Source of the DNA: Streptomyces sp. DvalAA-43
GTDB lineage: Bacteria > Actinomycetota > Actinomycetes > Streptomycetales > Streptomycetaceae
Reading direction: 5' to 3'
Length of the DNA stretch: 64,000 nt
NCBI RefSeq assembly: GCF_900091725.1
Contig: NZ_FMBW01000044.1
Coordinates: 434,001 to 498,000 of the forward strand
The notes beneath the pieces are model-generated. The model was not told the DNA's origin. It was given only the letters and a program-made list of their open reading frames with translations, and made no database searches. The position numbers and the translations under genes were made by a program. Of the stretch, positions 30,842-38,905 are shown in pieces (position 1 is the stretch's first letter; the number at the start of each line of letters is the position of its first letter).

Positions 30842-32695
30842 TCAGTGCTCGCGGGTCAGGGTGAGCAGGCCACCGGTCGGCACGGTCACCGAGTTCACAC
30901 CGGCGACGAGGTCGAGCACGGTCTCCGACAGGATCTCACCACGGCAGTCCTGGACGCGGGCGAGGGTCCGTTCCGGTCGGGTGGCGGTCAGCAGCACCAC
31001 GGGATCGCCGTCCGCGTTGGCGACGAGCAGGGTCCGCGGACCGTCCGCGGCGTGCTGGTCCGGAAGGGCGACGGGCAGCGGCGCGTAGCGTGCGACCACG
31101 GTGGTGCGGTCGTCGTGGGCGACGACCAGGGGGTAGCCGAGGTCCGGGCGCACGGGTTCCAGGGTGCCGAGCTGGAGGACATCGGCGTACCGGCGGAAGA
31201 CGCCGAGCCAGAAGCGCAGGGTGGCGAGCTGGTCGGTGCTCTGGGCGGCGAGGTCGACGGAGATCTGCGGCACCGAGAACAGGGCGTTGACGAGGTGGAC
31301 GGCAATGGACTCGGGCGTCTCGGCGGGGTGCCAGGTGATCATGTCGGCGTGCACGGCGAGCGGGCCCGCGGTGAGTCGGCAGTCGACGGTGCGCTGGCGG
31401 TTCTCGGCGGGGCTGAGCGGGCAGTCGGTGGCGCGGACCATGGTGGCGTACGGCCACAGCCCCGGGCTGACGTACGGCTGCCGGTGCTCGACGATCACGT
31501 TCGGCCGGGTGCGGCGCAGACGGGTGTCGAGGTCGGCGAGCAGCTGGAGCACGCCCTCGTGGACGGCGGTGCGGTCGGCGCCGGCCGGGGCGGGCGGGGG
31601 GTCGGTGACGGCGAAGCGGTCGATGAAGTCGAGCTTCAGACCGTCCATGTCCCACTGTTCGACGGCACGGGAGACCTTCTCGATCAAGTAGGCGCGGACC
31701 TCGGGGTGGCGGGGGTCGAGCACGGCCGCGTCCAGATGGGGCTCCTCGCGCAGGATCATGCCCTGGAAGCGGTCCCAGGCGTCGTTGTGCCGGCCGATGA
31801 ACGGCACCGCGTACCAGAGGAGGTAGGCGAGGCCGAGCCGGTGGACCTCGGCGACGTGGGCCGCGGGGTCGGGGAAGGCCTCCGGGTTGGGCTCCCAGTC
31901 GCCGCAGTGGCCGTAGCCGCGGGCACGGTCGGTGGTCTGCCAGCCGTCGTCGACGATGATGCTCTCGCAGCCGACGTCCGCGGCGAGGGCGGCCTGGCGT
32001 TCGACGGCGGCGGTGTCGACGTTCTGGTGGAGGCTGTACCAGGTGGAGTAGGCGGGCATCCGGGCGGCGGGGGCGGTGCCGGGGTGGTCCAGGCCCTCGG
32101 CCCACCAGGCGGTGACGGCCCGCAGGGTGGCGGCGAAGTGGCGGCCGCCGAGGTCGATCCGCAGCCGCAGCGGCGGCCCGCCCGGGGTGAGGTCCTGTTC
32201 GACGGAGAAGGCGAATTCGCCGCTCTCCTCCACCACACCGGCACCGACGCGCACGGGCGCGGCGGTCTCGCCGGCGGCCGCGGTGCACAGGGCGCGGTCG
32301 TCGGCGCCGACCAGACTGGCGACGGGGGCTCCCAGGGCGAGCGAGACGGTCCGGGGGGCGATCCAGGACGGCGGCAGCCAGCGGGAGGCGTTGGTGTCCG
32401 GGGTCCAGTAGGCGGTGGCCCCGACGCAGGGGATCCGCCACTCGGCGTGGACGGTGGCCGCTGCCGACGCCGTGACCTCGATCAGGGCCACGCCGTCGCC
32501 GACCGGGGTGACGGCGGTCTCCAGCCGGTCGCAGCCGAGCCCGGTGAGGTGGACGGTGAGCGGGGTGCCGGCGGAGTGGCGCAGCCCGGTGGCGAGCTGC
32601 CGGTGGACGACGGGGCCGGGGGCCGCCGCGGCCGGTGTGTTCGGGCGCCAGGCCGGGACGGGCTGCTGCGGGACCGCGGGTGTTCCGGTGGTCAT
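30842..32695 (-). CDS. Alpha-galactosidase, GH36-like
   Basis: 617 residues from ATG 32695, preceded by AAGGAG 8 nt upstream. There is no signal peptide, so it acts in the cytoplasm on imported sugar. An N-terminal beta-sandwich (about 1-200) is followed by a TIM barrel. IIVDDGWQTTDRARGYGHCGDW is the substrate-binding start; GLKLDFIDRF holds the probable nucleophile Asp, and MVRATDCPLSPAEN the probable acid/base Asp. The all-beta C-terminal domain closes the chain. It is preceded by two sugar permease genes, 5 bp from the second. Confidence 0.9.
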   Translation of the reverse strand: MTTGTPAVPQQPVPAWRPNTPAAAAPGPVVHRQLATGLRHSAGTPLTVHLTGLGCDRLETAVTPVGDGVALIEVTASAAATVHAEWRIPCVGATAYWTPDTNASRWLPPSWIAPRTVSLALGAPVASLVGADDRALCTAAAGETAAPVRVGAGVVEESGEFAFSVEQDLTPGGPPLRLRIDLGGRHFAATLRAVTAWWAEGLDHPGTAPAARMPAYSTWYSLHQNVDTAAVERQAALAADVGCESIIVDDGWQTTDRARGYGHCGDWEPNPEAFPDPAAHVAEVHRLGLAYLLWYAVPFIGRHNDAWDRFQGMILREEPHLDAAVLDPRHPEVRAYLIEKVSRAVEQWDMDGLKLDFIDRFAVTDPPPAPAGADRTAVHEGVLQLLADLDTRLRRTRPNVIVEHRQPYVSPGLWPYATMVRATDCPLSPAENRQRTVDCRLTAGPLAVHADMITWHPAETPESIAVHLVNALFSVPQISVDLAAQSTDQLATLRFWLGVFRRYADVLQLGTLEPVRPDLGYPLVVAHDDRTTVVARYAPLPVALPDQHAADGPRTLLVANADGDPVVLLTATRPERTLARVQDCRGEILSETVLDLVAGVNSVTVPTGGLLTLTREH

Positions 32696-32700
32696 GGTGG

Positions 32701-33516
32701 TCACTCCTTGGTGGCCCCGGCCAGCAGGCCGGAGATGAACTGGCGTTGCAGGACGAGGAAGAGGGCCATCACGGGAATGGCGGCGATGGCGGCGGCGAGC
32801 AGGACCTGTGCGTAGTTGGTGGTCGCAAGGCCCTGAAGGGTGGCGGTGGCCACGGGCAGCGTGTACATGTCGGGGCTGCGCAGCGCGATCAGCGGCCAGA
32901 CGAACTGGTTCCAGCCGCCGAGGAAGACGAACAGCGCGAGCGCCGCGATGACCGGCCGGTTGACCGGGATGACGATCCGCCACAGCACCCGCAGTTCGCC
33001 CGCGCCGTCGACGCGGGCCGCGTCCAGGAGTTCGTCGGGCATGGAGCGCAGCGCCTGCCGCATCAGGAAGATGCCGAACGGGGTGACCAGGCCCGGGAGG
33101 ATGACGGACTGGTAGGAGTCGATCAGGCCCAGCTTCATCATCATCTCGAAGATCGGGATGAGCATCACCGTGTCGGGGAGGACGAGGGTACTGAGCAGCA
33201 GGACGAAGAAGAGATTGCGCCCGCGGAACTCGAACTTGGCGAAGGCGTAGCCCGCGAGGACCGAGACGACGACCGCGCCCGCCGTCTGTACGCCCGCCAC
33301 CAGCACGGTGTTGAACAGGACGCGGGTGAGCCCGATGGAATCCTGGAGCCCCTGGAGGTTCTCCATGAGGTGACCGCCGGGCAGCAGCTTCGGCGGCCAG
33401 GAGAACACGTCGCTGTTCTTCTGCGTGGCGGCCATGGCCAGCCAGTAGAACGGGCCGACGCAGAGCCCGAAGGCGCCCGCGAGGAGCAGGGTGAAAAGGA
33501 CGCTGCGGCGCTTCAC
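32701..33516 (-). CDS. Sugar ABC transporter permease, MalG type
   Basis: 271 residues, six transmembrane helices. The EAA loop, the ATPase contact, is ELLDAARVDGAGELRVLWRIVIP. GTG 33516 overlaps the stop of the upstream permease (GTGA), with GGGAGAG upstream. It is the second of two permeases; no ATPase gene is in the operon, so a shared MsiK-type ATPase encoded elsewhere is expected, as for most Streptomyces sugar importers. Confidence 0.94.
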   Translation of the reverse strand: MKRRSVLFTLLLAGAFGLCVGPFYWLAMAATQKNSDVFSWPPKLLPGGHLMENLQGLQDSIGLTRVLFNTVLVAGVQTAGAVVVSVLAGYAFAKFEFRGRNLFFVLLLSTLVLPDTVMLIPIFEMMMKLGLIDSYQSVILPGLVTPFGIFLMRQALRSMPDELLDAARVDGAGELRVLWRIVIPVNRPVIAALALFVFLGGWNQFVWPLIALRSPDMYTLPVATATLQGLATTNYAQVLLAAAIAAIPVMALFLVLQRQFISGLLAGATKE

Positions 33517-34469
33517 TTGCGCTCTCCCATCAGGCGGACCTGCAGGAAGCCGAGCACGGCCACGATCAGCGCGAGCGCGTAGGCGAGAGCCGAGGCGTAG
33601 CCGAAGTCGAAGTATTTGAAGCCGTTGTTGTAGAGGTACATGGTGACCGTCAAGGTGGCGTTGTCGGGGCCGCCGCCGGTGAGGACGTACGGCTCGTCGA
33701 AGAGCTGCAGGGTGCCGATGGTGGAGAGCACCACGGTGAGGAGCAGGATCGGGCGCAGCTGGGGGAGGGTGAGGGAGACGAAGCGGCGGACCGGTCCCGC
33801 GCCGTCGACCTTCGCGGCCTCGTACAGCTCCTGGGGAATGCCCTGGAGGCCGGCGAGGTAGATCACCGCGTTGTAGCCGGTGTAGTGCCAGGTGATGACG
33901 AGGACGACGCCGACGCGGGCCCAGAAGGGGCTGCCGAGCCAGTTCACCCGGTCGATGCCGAACAGGGAGAGGACCCAGTTCAGCAGTCCGGCGTCGCGGT
34001 TGAGGATCACGGAGAACATCACGCCCGCGGCGACCAGACCGGTCAGCGACGGGACGAAGACGCCGAGCCGCCAGAGCGGGCGCAGCCAGACCTTGGTGGA
34101 GTCGAGGCCGAGGGCGACGAGCAGGGCGAGGCCGAGCATCAGCGGCACCTGGACGACCAGGATCAGCGCGGTGTTCTTCAGCGCGGTCCAGAACAGCGGG
34201 TCGTTCAGCAGGCGTTGGTAGTTGTCGAGCCCGGTGAAGTGCCGGCCGGCGCCGTTGCCGGTGGTGAGGCTGATCCAGAGCGACGCGACGATGGGGTACG
34301 CCTTGAAGATCGCGAAACCCAGCACGGCGGGCATGATCAGCAGGTACGGGACGGAGGTACGGGTCAGCAGCCGACGGCGGTCCGGGCGGGTGCGGCCGGG
34401 CCGGTCGGTGGTGCCGCGGCCGGCCGGGGCGGCGGTGGCGGGAGCGGGTTCGGACGGGGCGAGGGACAT
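33513..34469 (-). CDS. Sugar ABC transporter permease, MalF type
   Basis: 318 residues. After a Pro/Arg-rich cytoplasmic N-terminus (about 1-40) come six transmembrane helices, with the EAA loop QELYEAAKVDGAGPVRRFVSLTLP. The start is ATG 34469, 5 bp past the binding-protein stop. It works with the MalG-type permease and the lipoprotein next to it. Confidence 0.94.
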   Translation of the reverse strand: MSLAPSEPAPATAAPAGRGTTDRPGRTRPDRRRLLTRTSVPYLLIMPAVLGFAIFKAYPIVASLWISLTTGNGAGRHFTGLDNYQRLLNDPLFWTALKNTALILVVQVPLMLGLALLVALGLDSTKVWLRPLWRLGVFVPSLTGLVAAGVMFSVILNRDAGLLNWVLSLFGIDRVNWLGSPFWARVGVVLVITWHYTGYNAVIYLAGLQGIPQELYEAAKVDGAGPVRRFVSLTLPQLRPILLLTVVLSTIGTLQLFDEPYVLTGGGPDNATLTVTMYLYNNGFKYFDFGYASALAYALALIVAVLGFLQVRLMGERK

Positions 34470-34474
34470 GGTGG

Positions 34475-35803
34475 TCAGACCGCCTGCTGCCGACCGGTCT
34501 GCTGGGCAAGCTGCTCGGCGGCCTTCTTGAGGGCGTCGGCCGGGTCGGCGCCCTTGATGAGCACCTGACTCTGGGCGTCGCTGGCGAACTTGAGGGCGCG
34601 GGCGTAGTCGCCGGTGAAGTTGGTGGGCCGGGCATCGGCGGAGAGCGATGCGACGAAGGGCTTCAGCACCTTCTGGCCACCGTAGAAGGGGTGCGGCGCG
34701 CTGAACCTCGGGTCGTCGTACGCCGCCTTGAGGGCGGGGAAGACACCGCCGGAGGCGAACATCCGGTTGATCCGGGCGGGTTCGGTGAGCGCGTACTCGA
34801 TGAATCGCCAGGCGGCCCTGCGGCGCGTGCTGGAGCCGGAGACGGCCAGGTAGGTGGAGTTGACGATGGCGTTGCGCCTGCCCCCGGGAACGGCGGCGGG
34901 CGGCTGCATGGAGCGCCACTTCCCCTTCTGCTCGGGGAACGTGGAGGCCAGATACTCCACGGCCCAGGCCGCCTCCGCGTAGGTGGCGAGCTTCCCCTGG
35001 CCGAGCAGGCGCTTCTCGGTGCCCTGGCCCGCGGTGTCGGCGATCAGACCGGCGTCGTTGAGCCGCTTGATGAGGGTGAGGGCCTCGACGGCTGCCGGCG
35101 AGGCGAGCGTGATCTTCCCGTCCTGGTCGAAGTAGAAGACGTCCTGGAGCTGCATCAGGTTCTGGAAGAAGTCCATGTCCTGGGTGGCGCCGGTCTTGTC
35201 GAGCCCGAGCAGCCGGACACCGGTGGCGTCGAGGATCTTCGACCCCGCGGCGATCATGTCGTTCCAGTCGCCGATGCCGTCGGGGTCGACACCGGCCTTC
35301 TCGAAGTGGTCGTGGCGGTAGAAGAGACCGAGCGGGTTGACCTCCCACGGGAGGGCGTGGGCGGCCTTGTCCTTGCCCATGACGGTCGGCCACAGCCCCT
35401 TGGCGAAGGCGTCCTCGTACGTGTCGGCGCCGAGCCTGGACAGGTCGGCGATGCCGTCGGGGAACTTGTCCAGGTAGCCGGGCAGGTAGTCGACGCCGAT
35501 GTGCAGGACGTCCGCGAGGCCCTTGCCGCCCGAGGCGAGGCCGACGGTGATCTTGTCCCAGATGGCCGGGTTGCCGACGTCCTGGACGTCGACCTCGATG
35601 CCGGGGTTGTCCCGCTCGAAGGAGGGGACGACGCTGCGCAGGCCCTTGGCCGCGGTGGTCCAGCTCCAGACGGTGATCCTGCCGCTGTCGCCGTCGTCTC
35701 CGGCGCTGCCCGATCCGTTGTCGCCGCAGGCGGTGAGGCCGAGTCCGGCGACGGAGGCGGTGGCGAGCTGGAGCAGACGGCGGCGGCTCAGTTGGTGGGA
35801 CAT
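34475..35803 (-). CDS. Sugar-binding lipoprotein of the ABC importer (family 1)
   Basis: 442 residues. The signal has a twin-arginine motif (SRRRLLQLA) and lipobox LTAC with Cys26, so it is a probable Tat-exported lipoprotein. The mature chain is a large extracellular binding protein (GRITVWSWTTAAKGLRSVVP; the late motif TEPARINRMFASGGVFPALKAAY). AGGAG lies 7 nt before ATG 35803. Its start overlaps the end of the aminotransferase gene by 16 bp, tying that gene to the operon. Confidence 0.94.
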   Translation of the reverse strand: MSHQLSRRRLLQLATASVAGLGLTACGDNGSGSAGDDGDSGRITVWSWTTAAKGLRSVVPSFERDNPGIEVDVQDVGNPAIWDKITVGLASGGKGLADVLHIGVDYLPGYLDKFPDGIADLSRLGADTYEDAFAKGLWPTVMGKDKAAHALPWEVNPLGLFYRHDHFEKAGVDPDGIGDWNDMIAAGSKILDATGVRLLGLDKTGATQDMDFFQNLMQLQDVFYFDQDGKITLASPAAVEALTLIKRLNDAGLIADTAGQGTEKRLLGQGKLATYAEAAWAVEYLASTFPEQKGKWRSMQPPAAVPGGRRNAIVNSTYLAVSGSSTRRRAAWRFIEYALTEPARINRMFASGGVFPALKAAYDDPRFSAPHPFYGGQKVLKPFVASLSADARPTNFTGDYARALKFASDAQSQVLIKGADPADALKKAAEQLAQQTGRQQAV

Positions 35804-36924
35804 ATGGGCTCCTGGGAGTGGGACGTGGAGTGGGACGTGGGGCGGGTGACGGCGCGCAGCGCCTCGGTGAGCAGGTCCGCCGCGGCGTCGGGGGTCGAGG
35901 CGTGGGGGGACAGCCGGATCCACTCGTCGCGGCGGGTGGTGATGACCCCGCCCGCTTCGAGGGCGCGGTGGACGGAGGCGGGATCATGACCGGGCAGCCG
36001 GAAAGCGCCGATGCCGCCGCGCTCCTGGGGCCCGAGCCCGTCCAGCAGGACCTCGGCACCGGCCCGGCGCGCACGGTCGAGCAGTTCGCCGAGGACGGCG
36101 CGGATGCGGCCGCCGACGACGGCCGGTCCACCCTGGCCGACCAGGGCGTCGATCGCCGCGCCGAGGGCCGCGGCGGCCGGGAAGTCCGGGTTGGTGGCGA
36201 GGTGGGCGGCGGCCCCGGGCAGCGGCGGCGCCGGATGCCGCGGCGCGAAGGGATCCGCTACGCCGGCCCAGCCGCCGAGTCCGGGAACGAGGCGGTCGGC
36301 GCACCGGTCGCGGATCAGGAGCAGTGCGGCTCCCCAGCCGGCCCGTAGCCACTTCTGGCCGCCGCTGACGAGGATGTCGGCGGCATCCGCTTCGAGCGCG
36401 ACGGCGCCCAGGCCCTGGATGGCGTCGACGATCAGCAGCCGGGAGGGCCCGAGGACCTCCTTGAGGGCGGCGAGCGGTGCCAGGTGGCCGGTGAGCGAGT
36501 CGACGGCGCTGACGGTGAGGGCGGTGACATCGGGCGTGAGGTGGCGGCGCAGGAGGTCGGGTGTGATCTGGCGCTGCCCGGCCGGGTCGACGAGACGGAC
36601 GGCGGGCCCGCCGCGGCCGGAGAAGCGGAGCCAGGGGTAGAGGTTGGCGGGGAACTCGCCACGGGGCACCAGGACGGTGCCGGGGCCTTGGAGTGCGGCG
36701 GCCACGGTGAACAGGCCGTTGCTGGTGGACGGGGCGAGGGCGATTTCGTGCGGACGGGCGTCGAGCAGCCGGGCCGCCGAGGCCAGGGCGGCGTCGCCGA
36801 GGGCGAACATCCGGTCGAGGTCGGCGGGGTCGACGCGTGCGGCGAGCGCGGTCGCGTCGGCGAGTGCGGCGGCGGCCGGGCGGGAGAGCGGGCCGACCCT
36901 GGCGTAGTCGAGGTAACCCGCCAT
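35788..36924 (-). CDS. Class V aminotransferase-fold PLP enzyme heading the galactoside operon
   Basis: 378 residues from ATG 36924 (MAGYLDYARVGPLSRPAAAAL). The PLP Lys is in ILVSGGQKWLRAGWGAALL, the pyridine-binding Asp in RLLIVDAIQGLGAV, and TSNGLFTVAAAL is the phosphate region. Class V members include cysteine desulfurases, isopenicillin N epimerase-like and EgtE-like lyases. An upstream TTG at 37011 would add 29 residues, but that stretch has poor third-position bias and overlaps an operator-like palindrome. The gene is first in a sugar operon, an unusual partner; its reaction cannot be read from the sequence. Confidence 0.85.
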   Translation of the reverse strand: MAGYLDYARVGPLSRPAAAALADATALAARVDPADLDRMFALGDAALASAARLLDARPHEIALAPSTSNGLFTVAAALQGPGTVLVPRGEFPANLYPWLRFSGRGGPAVRLVDPAGQRQITPDLLRRHLTPDVTALTVSAVDSLTGHLAPLAALKEVLGPSRLLIVDAIQGLGAVALEADAADILVSGGQKWLRAGWGAALLLIRDRCADRLVPGLGGWAGVADPFAPRHPAPPLPGAAAHLATNPDFPAAAALGAAIDALVGQGGPAVVGGRIRAVLGELLDRARRAGAEVLLDGLGPQERGGIGAFRLPGHDPASVHRALEAGGVITTRRDEWIRLSPHASTPDAAADLLTEALRAVTRPTSHSTSHSQEPICPTN

Positions 36925-36998
36925 CGGACCGCGGGCGGGAGCCGGTCCGGGGGTCGGACCGGGAGCCGCATGGGTGGCGGCTTCGGGGAGCTGATGGA

Positions 36999-37012
36999 TT
37001 TGATCGTTCAAA
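36999..37012. promoter_or_regulatory. LacI-type operator of the galactoside operon
   Basis: TTTGATCGTTCAAA is palindromic at 12 of 14 positions with a central CG, the usual form for LacI-family sites. It lies 75-88 bp upstream of the first gene of the operon whose last gene is a LacI regulator. Confidence 0.55.
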
Positions 37013-37377
37013 AATCTGCCCTAACGGAGCGTGCTGTACGTGCTTCCTGGGAATTTGAAGGTTCACATTAGGGAGATCGGGTGGACCCGGCAAGAGGTTG
37101 GACACAACTGCTTTCCGACGACTCTGCCGGCCCTGCGGGGGAGGGCGGACCCTGCGCGGGCGGGCAGACCCTGCGCGGGCGGGCGGCGCACGGACCGCGC
37201 GCGCACGGACCGCGCGCGGGGTCCGGCGGCGGGCGGCGGGCAGTCCACCGGTACGGGCTCCGCGTCGACGGGAGCCGAGCGCTGCCGTCCTGCGGCGCTT
37301 CACCCGGCAGATGCCGGATCGTCGGCCCAGGTCGGAGAGCCGGCACTCCGGACATGCCGCGGCTCGATCGGCCCCGC
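37013..37377. other. Intergenic stretch with GC-rich tandem repeats
   Basis: No convincing gene on either strand. ACCCTGCGCGGGCGGGC occurs twice with a 19-bp period (37149-37165, 37168-37184), immediately followed by two copies of GCACGGACCGCGC with a 15-bp period (from 37188 and 37203). The first 70 bp are comparatively AT-rich and probably hold the galactoside operon promoter on the minus strand. Confidence 0.5.
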
Positions 37378-37416
37378 GGAAAAGGGCCCTCCGACGTGGG
37401 TCGGAGAGCCCTTTCC
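37378..37416. terminator. Strong hairpin, probable terminator of the ArsR cluster
   Basis: An outer stem GGAAAAGGGC/GCCCTTTCC and an inner TCCGAC-GTGG-GTCGGA form one long hairpin about 80 bp past the arsR stop. On the minus strand the descending arm ends in TTTT. Confidence 0.65.
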
Positions 37417-37497
37417 GGTCTTTCGGAGGCGTGGGTCGTCCAAGGGCTGCCCTGGAATCCCTGGCGGGCGGGCGGCGTCAGGGACGGCGGGACAGCC

Positions 37498-37854
37498 TCA
37501 GGACGTCTCGGGGCGTCCGGTGGCGGATTCGGCGGCCTTGAGGTCGGCCAGTAGTTCGGCCTGACCGGCCAGTACGCCGGACAGGATGCTCCGGGCGACC
37601 CGCAACAGCTCCGCCACCTGCGGATCGGTCATCGAGTAGTAGACGGCCGAGCCCTCCCGGCGGGGGACGACGAGGTTGGCGCGACGCAGGACGGCCAGTT
37701 GCTGGGAGAGGTGGGCCGCCTCCACGCCGATCTCGGTCAGCATCTCGGAGACGGCGTGCTCCCGCTCGCTCAGGAGCTCAAGCACCCTGATCCGTACCGG
37801 GTGACCCAGCGTTTTGAAGAACTCGGCCTTCAGCTGGTACAGCGGCGTACTCAC
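37498..37854 (-). CDS. ArsR-family regulator, copy 1
   Basis: 118 residues from GTG 37854. The winged helix reads KTLGHPVRIRVLELLSEREHAVSEML...AAHLSQQLAVLRRANLVVPRREGSAVYYSMTDPQ. There is no Cys metal site typical of ArsR/SmtB, so a non-metal or redox effector is possible. It closely resembles the ArsR at 40614-40955; both begin xPLYQxKAEFFxxLGHPVRIRVLELL. This shared start supports GTG 37854 over an upstream ATG. It is the last gene of the minus-strand cluster. Confidence 0.88.
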   Translation of the reverse strand: MSTPLYQLKAEFFKTLGHPVRIRVLELLSEREHAVSEMLTEIGVEAAHLSQQLAVLRRANLVVPRREGSAVYYSMTDPQVAELLRVARSILSGVLAGQAELLADLKAAESATGRPETS

Positions 37855-38054
37855 CGCACCCGCCCCGCGCCCACGAGGGCCGCCGGGATGCCGGACGGCC
37901 GCTGTCGTGCGTGCACCGTGCATCGCATCCACCCAAGACTCTTCACCATGAGGACATCCTCGCGCCCTCACACCGGCGTGATGACTTCGGGAATTGCCAA
38001 GATTATCAACGCGGGAACCGTCCTCGTCAGCCCCTGGCGGGCCGGAGACGCGGG

Positions 38055-38414
38055 TCAGGCCTTCTTCACCACGCTGGACTTGAGCTGCATGGGGCCGAAC
38101 CCGTCGACCTTGCAGTCGATGTCGTGGCCGTCCACACCGTCGACGAGGCGGATGTTGCGCACCTTGGTGCCTGCCTTGATGCCGCTCGGGCTGCCCTTGA
38201 CCTTCAGGGTCTTGATCACGGTGACGGTGTCGCCGTCGGCGAGCACATTGCCGACGGCGTCCTTGATGCCTGCGGCCGGGCCCTCGCCCGCGGGCTCGGC
38301 GGCGGGCGACCACTCATGGCCGCACTCGGGGCAGACCAGGAGCGCACCCATCTCGTAGGTGTACACGCCGGAGCACTCGGGGCACGGCGGCGGCGTCTCG
38401 GTCACGTCGTTCAT
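38055..38414 (-). CDS. YjdM/PhnA-like zinc-ribbon protein
   Basis: 119 residues. The N-terminal zinc ribbon is CPECSGVYTYEMGALLVCPECGHEW, with four Cys; the C-terminal SH3-like domain reads VLADGDTVTVIKTLKVKGSPSGIKAG. This is the family called PhnA/YjdM, named for alkylphosphonate operons but with no proven catalytic role. AAGGA precedes the ATG. It lies between an RsbW-like gene and arsR copy 1 on the same strand. Confidence 0.92.
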   Translation of the reverse strand: MNDVTETPPPCPECSGVYTYEMGALLVCPECGHEWSPAAEPAGEGPAAGIKDAVGNVLADGDTVTVIKTLKVKGSPSGIKAGTKVRNIRLVDGVDGHDIDCKVDGFGPMQLKSSVVKKA

Positions 38415-38461
38415 GGTTTTCCTTGTTTCAGGTGTGCGGTCGGTGCTGTGTGGTGTTCGTA

Positions 38462-38905
38462 TCAGGCTTTGTGCGAGGGCGTTCGCAGGGGGAGGGTGAT
38501 CCAGATGCTCTTGCCCCTGCCGTCCGCGTCGCCCCGGACGACCGCGGTGCCGCCCAGGCCGAGGGTGAGCTCCATGACGGTGCCCAGTCCGCCGCCGGTC
38601 CGGGTGACCGCCGACAGCAACGGGGGCTGGTACGGGTGGCGGTCGTGGACGGCGAACGCGAAGGTGTCCTGGCCCGCCGCGTAGATCACGGTGAGGTTGG
38701 GGGACAGCGGGGCCGCGTGCCGGACGCTGTTGGTGACCAGCTCGGAGAGGATCAGCAGCGCCGGATCCACGGCGGGATGGTGCCGGACGATGCCCCACTC
38801 CGTGAGGACCTGCTCGGTGGTCTCGCGGGCGATCCGTACGGCCGGGCCCATCGCGGGCAGGGTCAGCACGTGCCGCAGGGGCAGGGCGTCGAGCCGACCG
38901 CTCAC
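38462..38905 (-). CDS. RsbW/SpoIIAB-like ATP-binding protein
   Basis: 147 residues, a stand-alone GHKL ATPase domain: N box ALLILSELVTNSVRHAAP, G1-like AFAVHDRHP, and TGGGLGTVMELTLGLGG. Such Streptomyces proteins are anti-sigma-factor or STAS-domain kinases. Its ATG overlaps the stop of the SulP gene (ATGA), and that transporter ends in a STAS domain, so the two products may interact. No sigma factor gene is adjacent. Confidence 0.88.
   Translation of the reverse strand: MSGRLDALPLRHVLTLPAMGPAVRIARETTEQVLTEWGIVRHHPAVDPALLILSELVTNSVRHAAPLSPNLTVIYAAGQDTFAFAVHDRHPYQPPLLSAVTRTGGGLGTVMELTLGLGGTAVVRGDADGRGKSIWITLPLRTPSHKA

Noticed and set aside
37031..37564. Plus-strand frames across the galactoside-arsR spacer
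   Set aside because: Arg/Gly-rich, driven by GC tandem repeats; no ribosome site, no motifs, and they run antisense into arsR.
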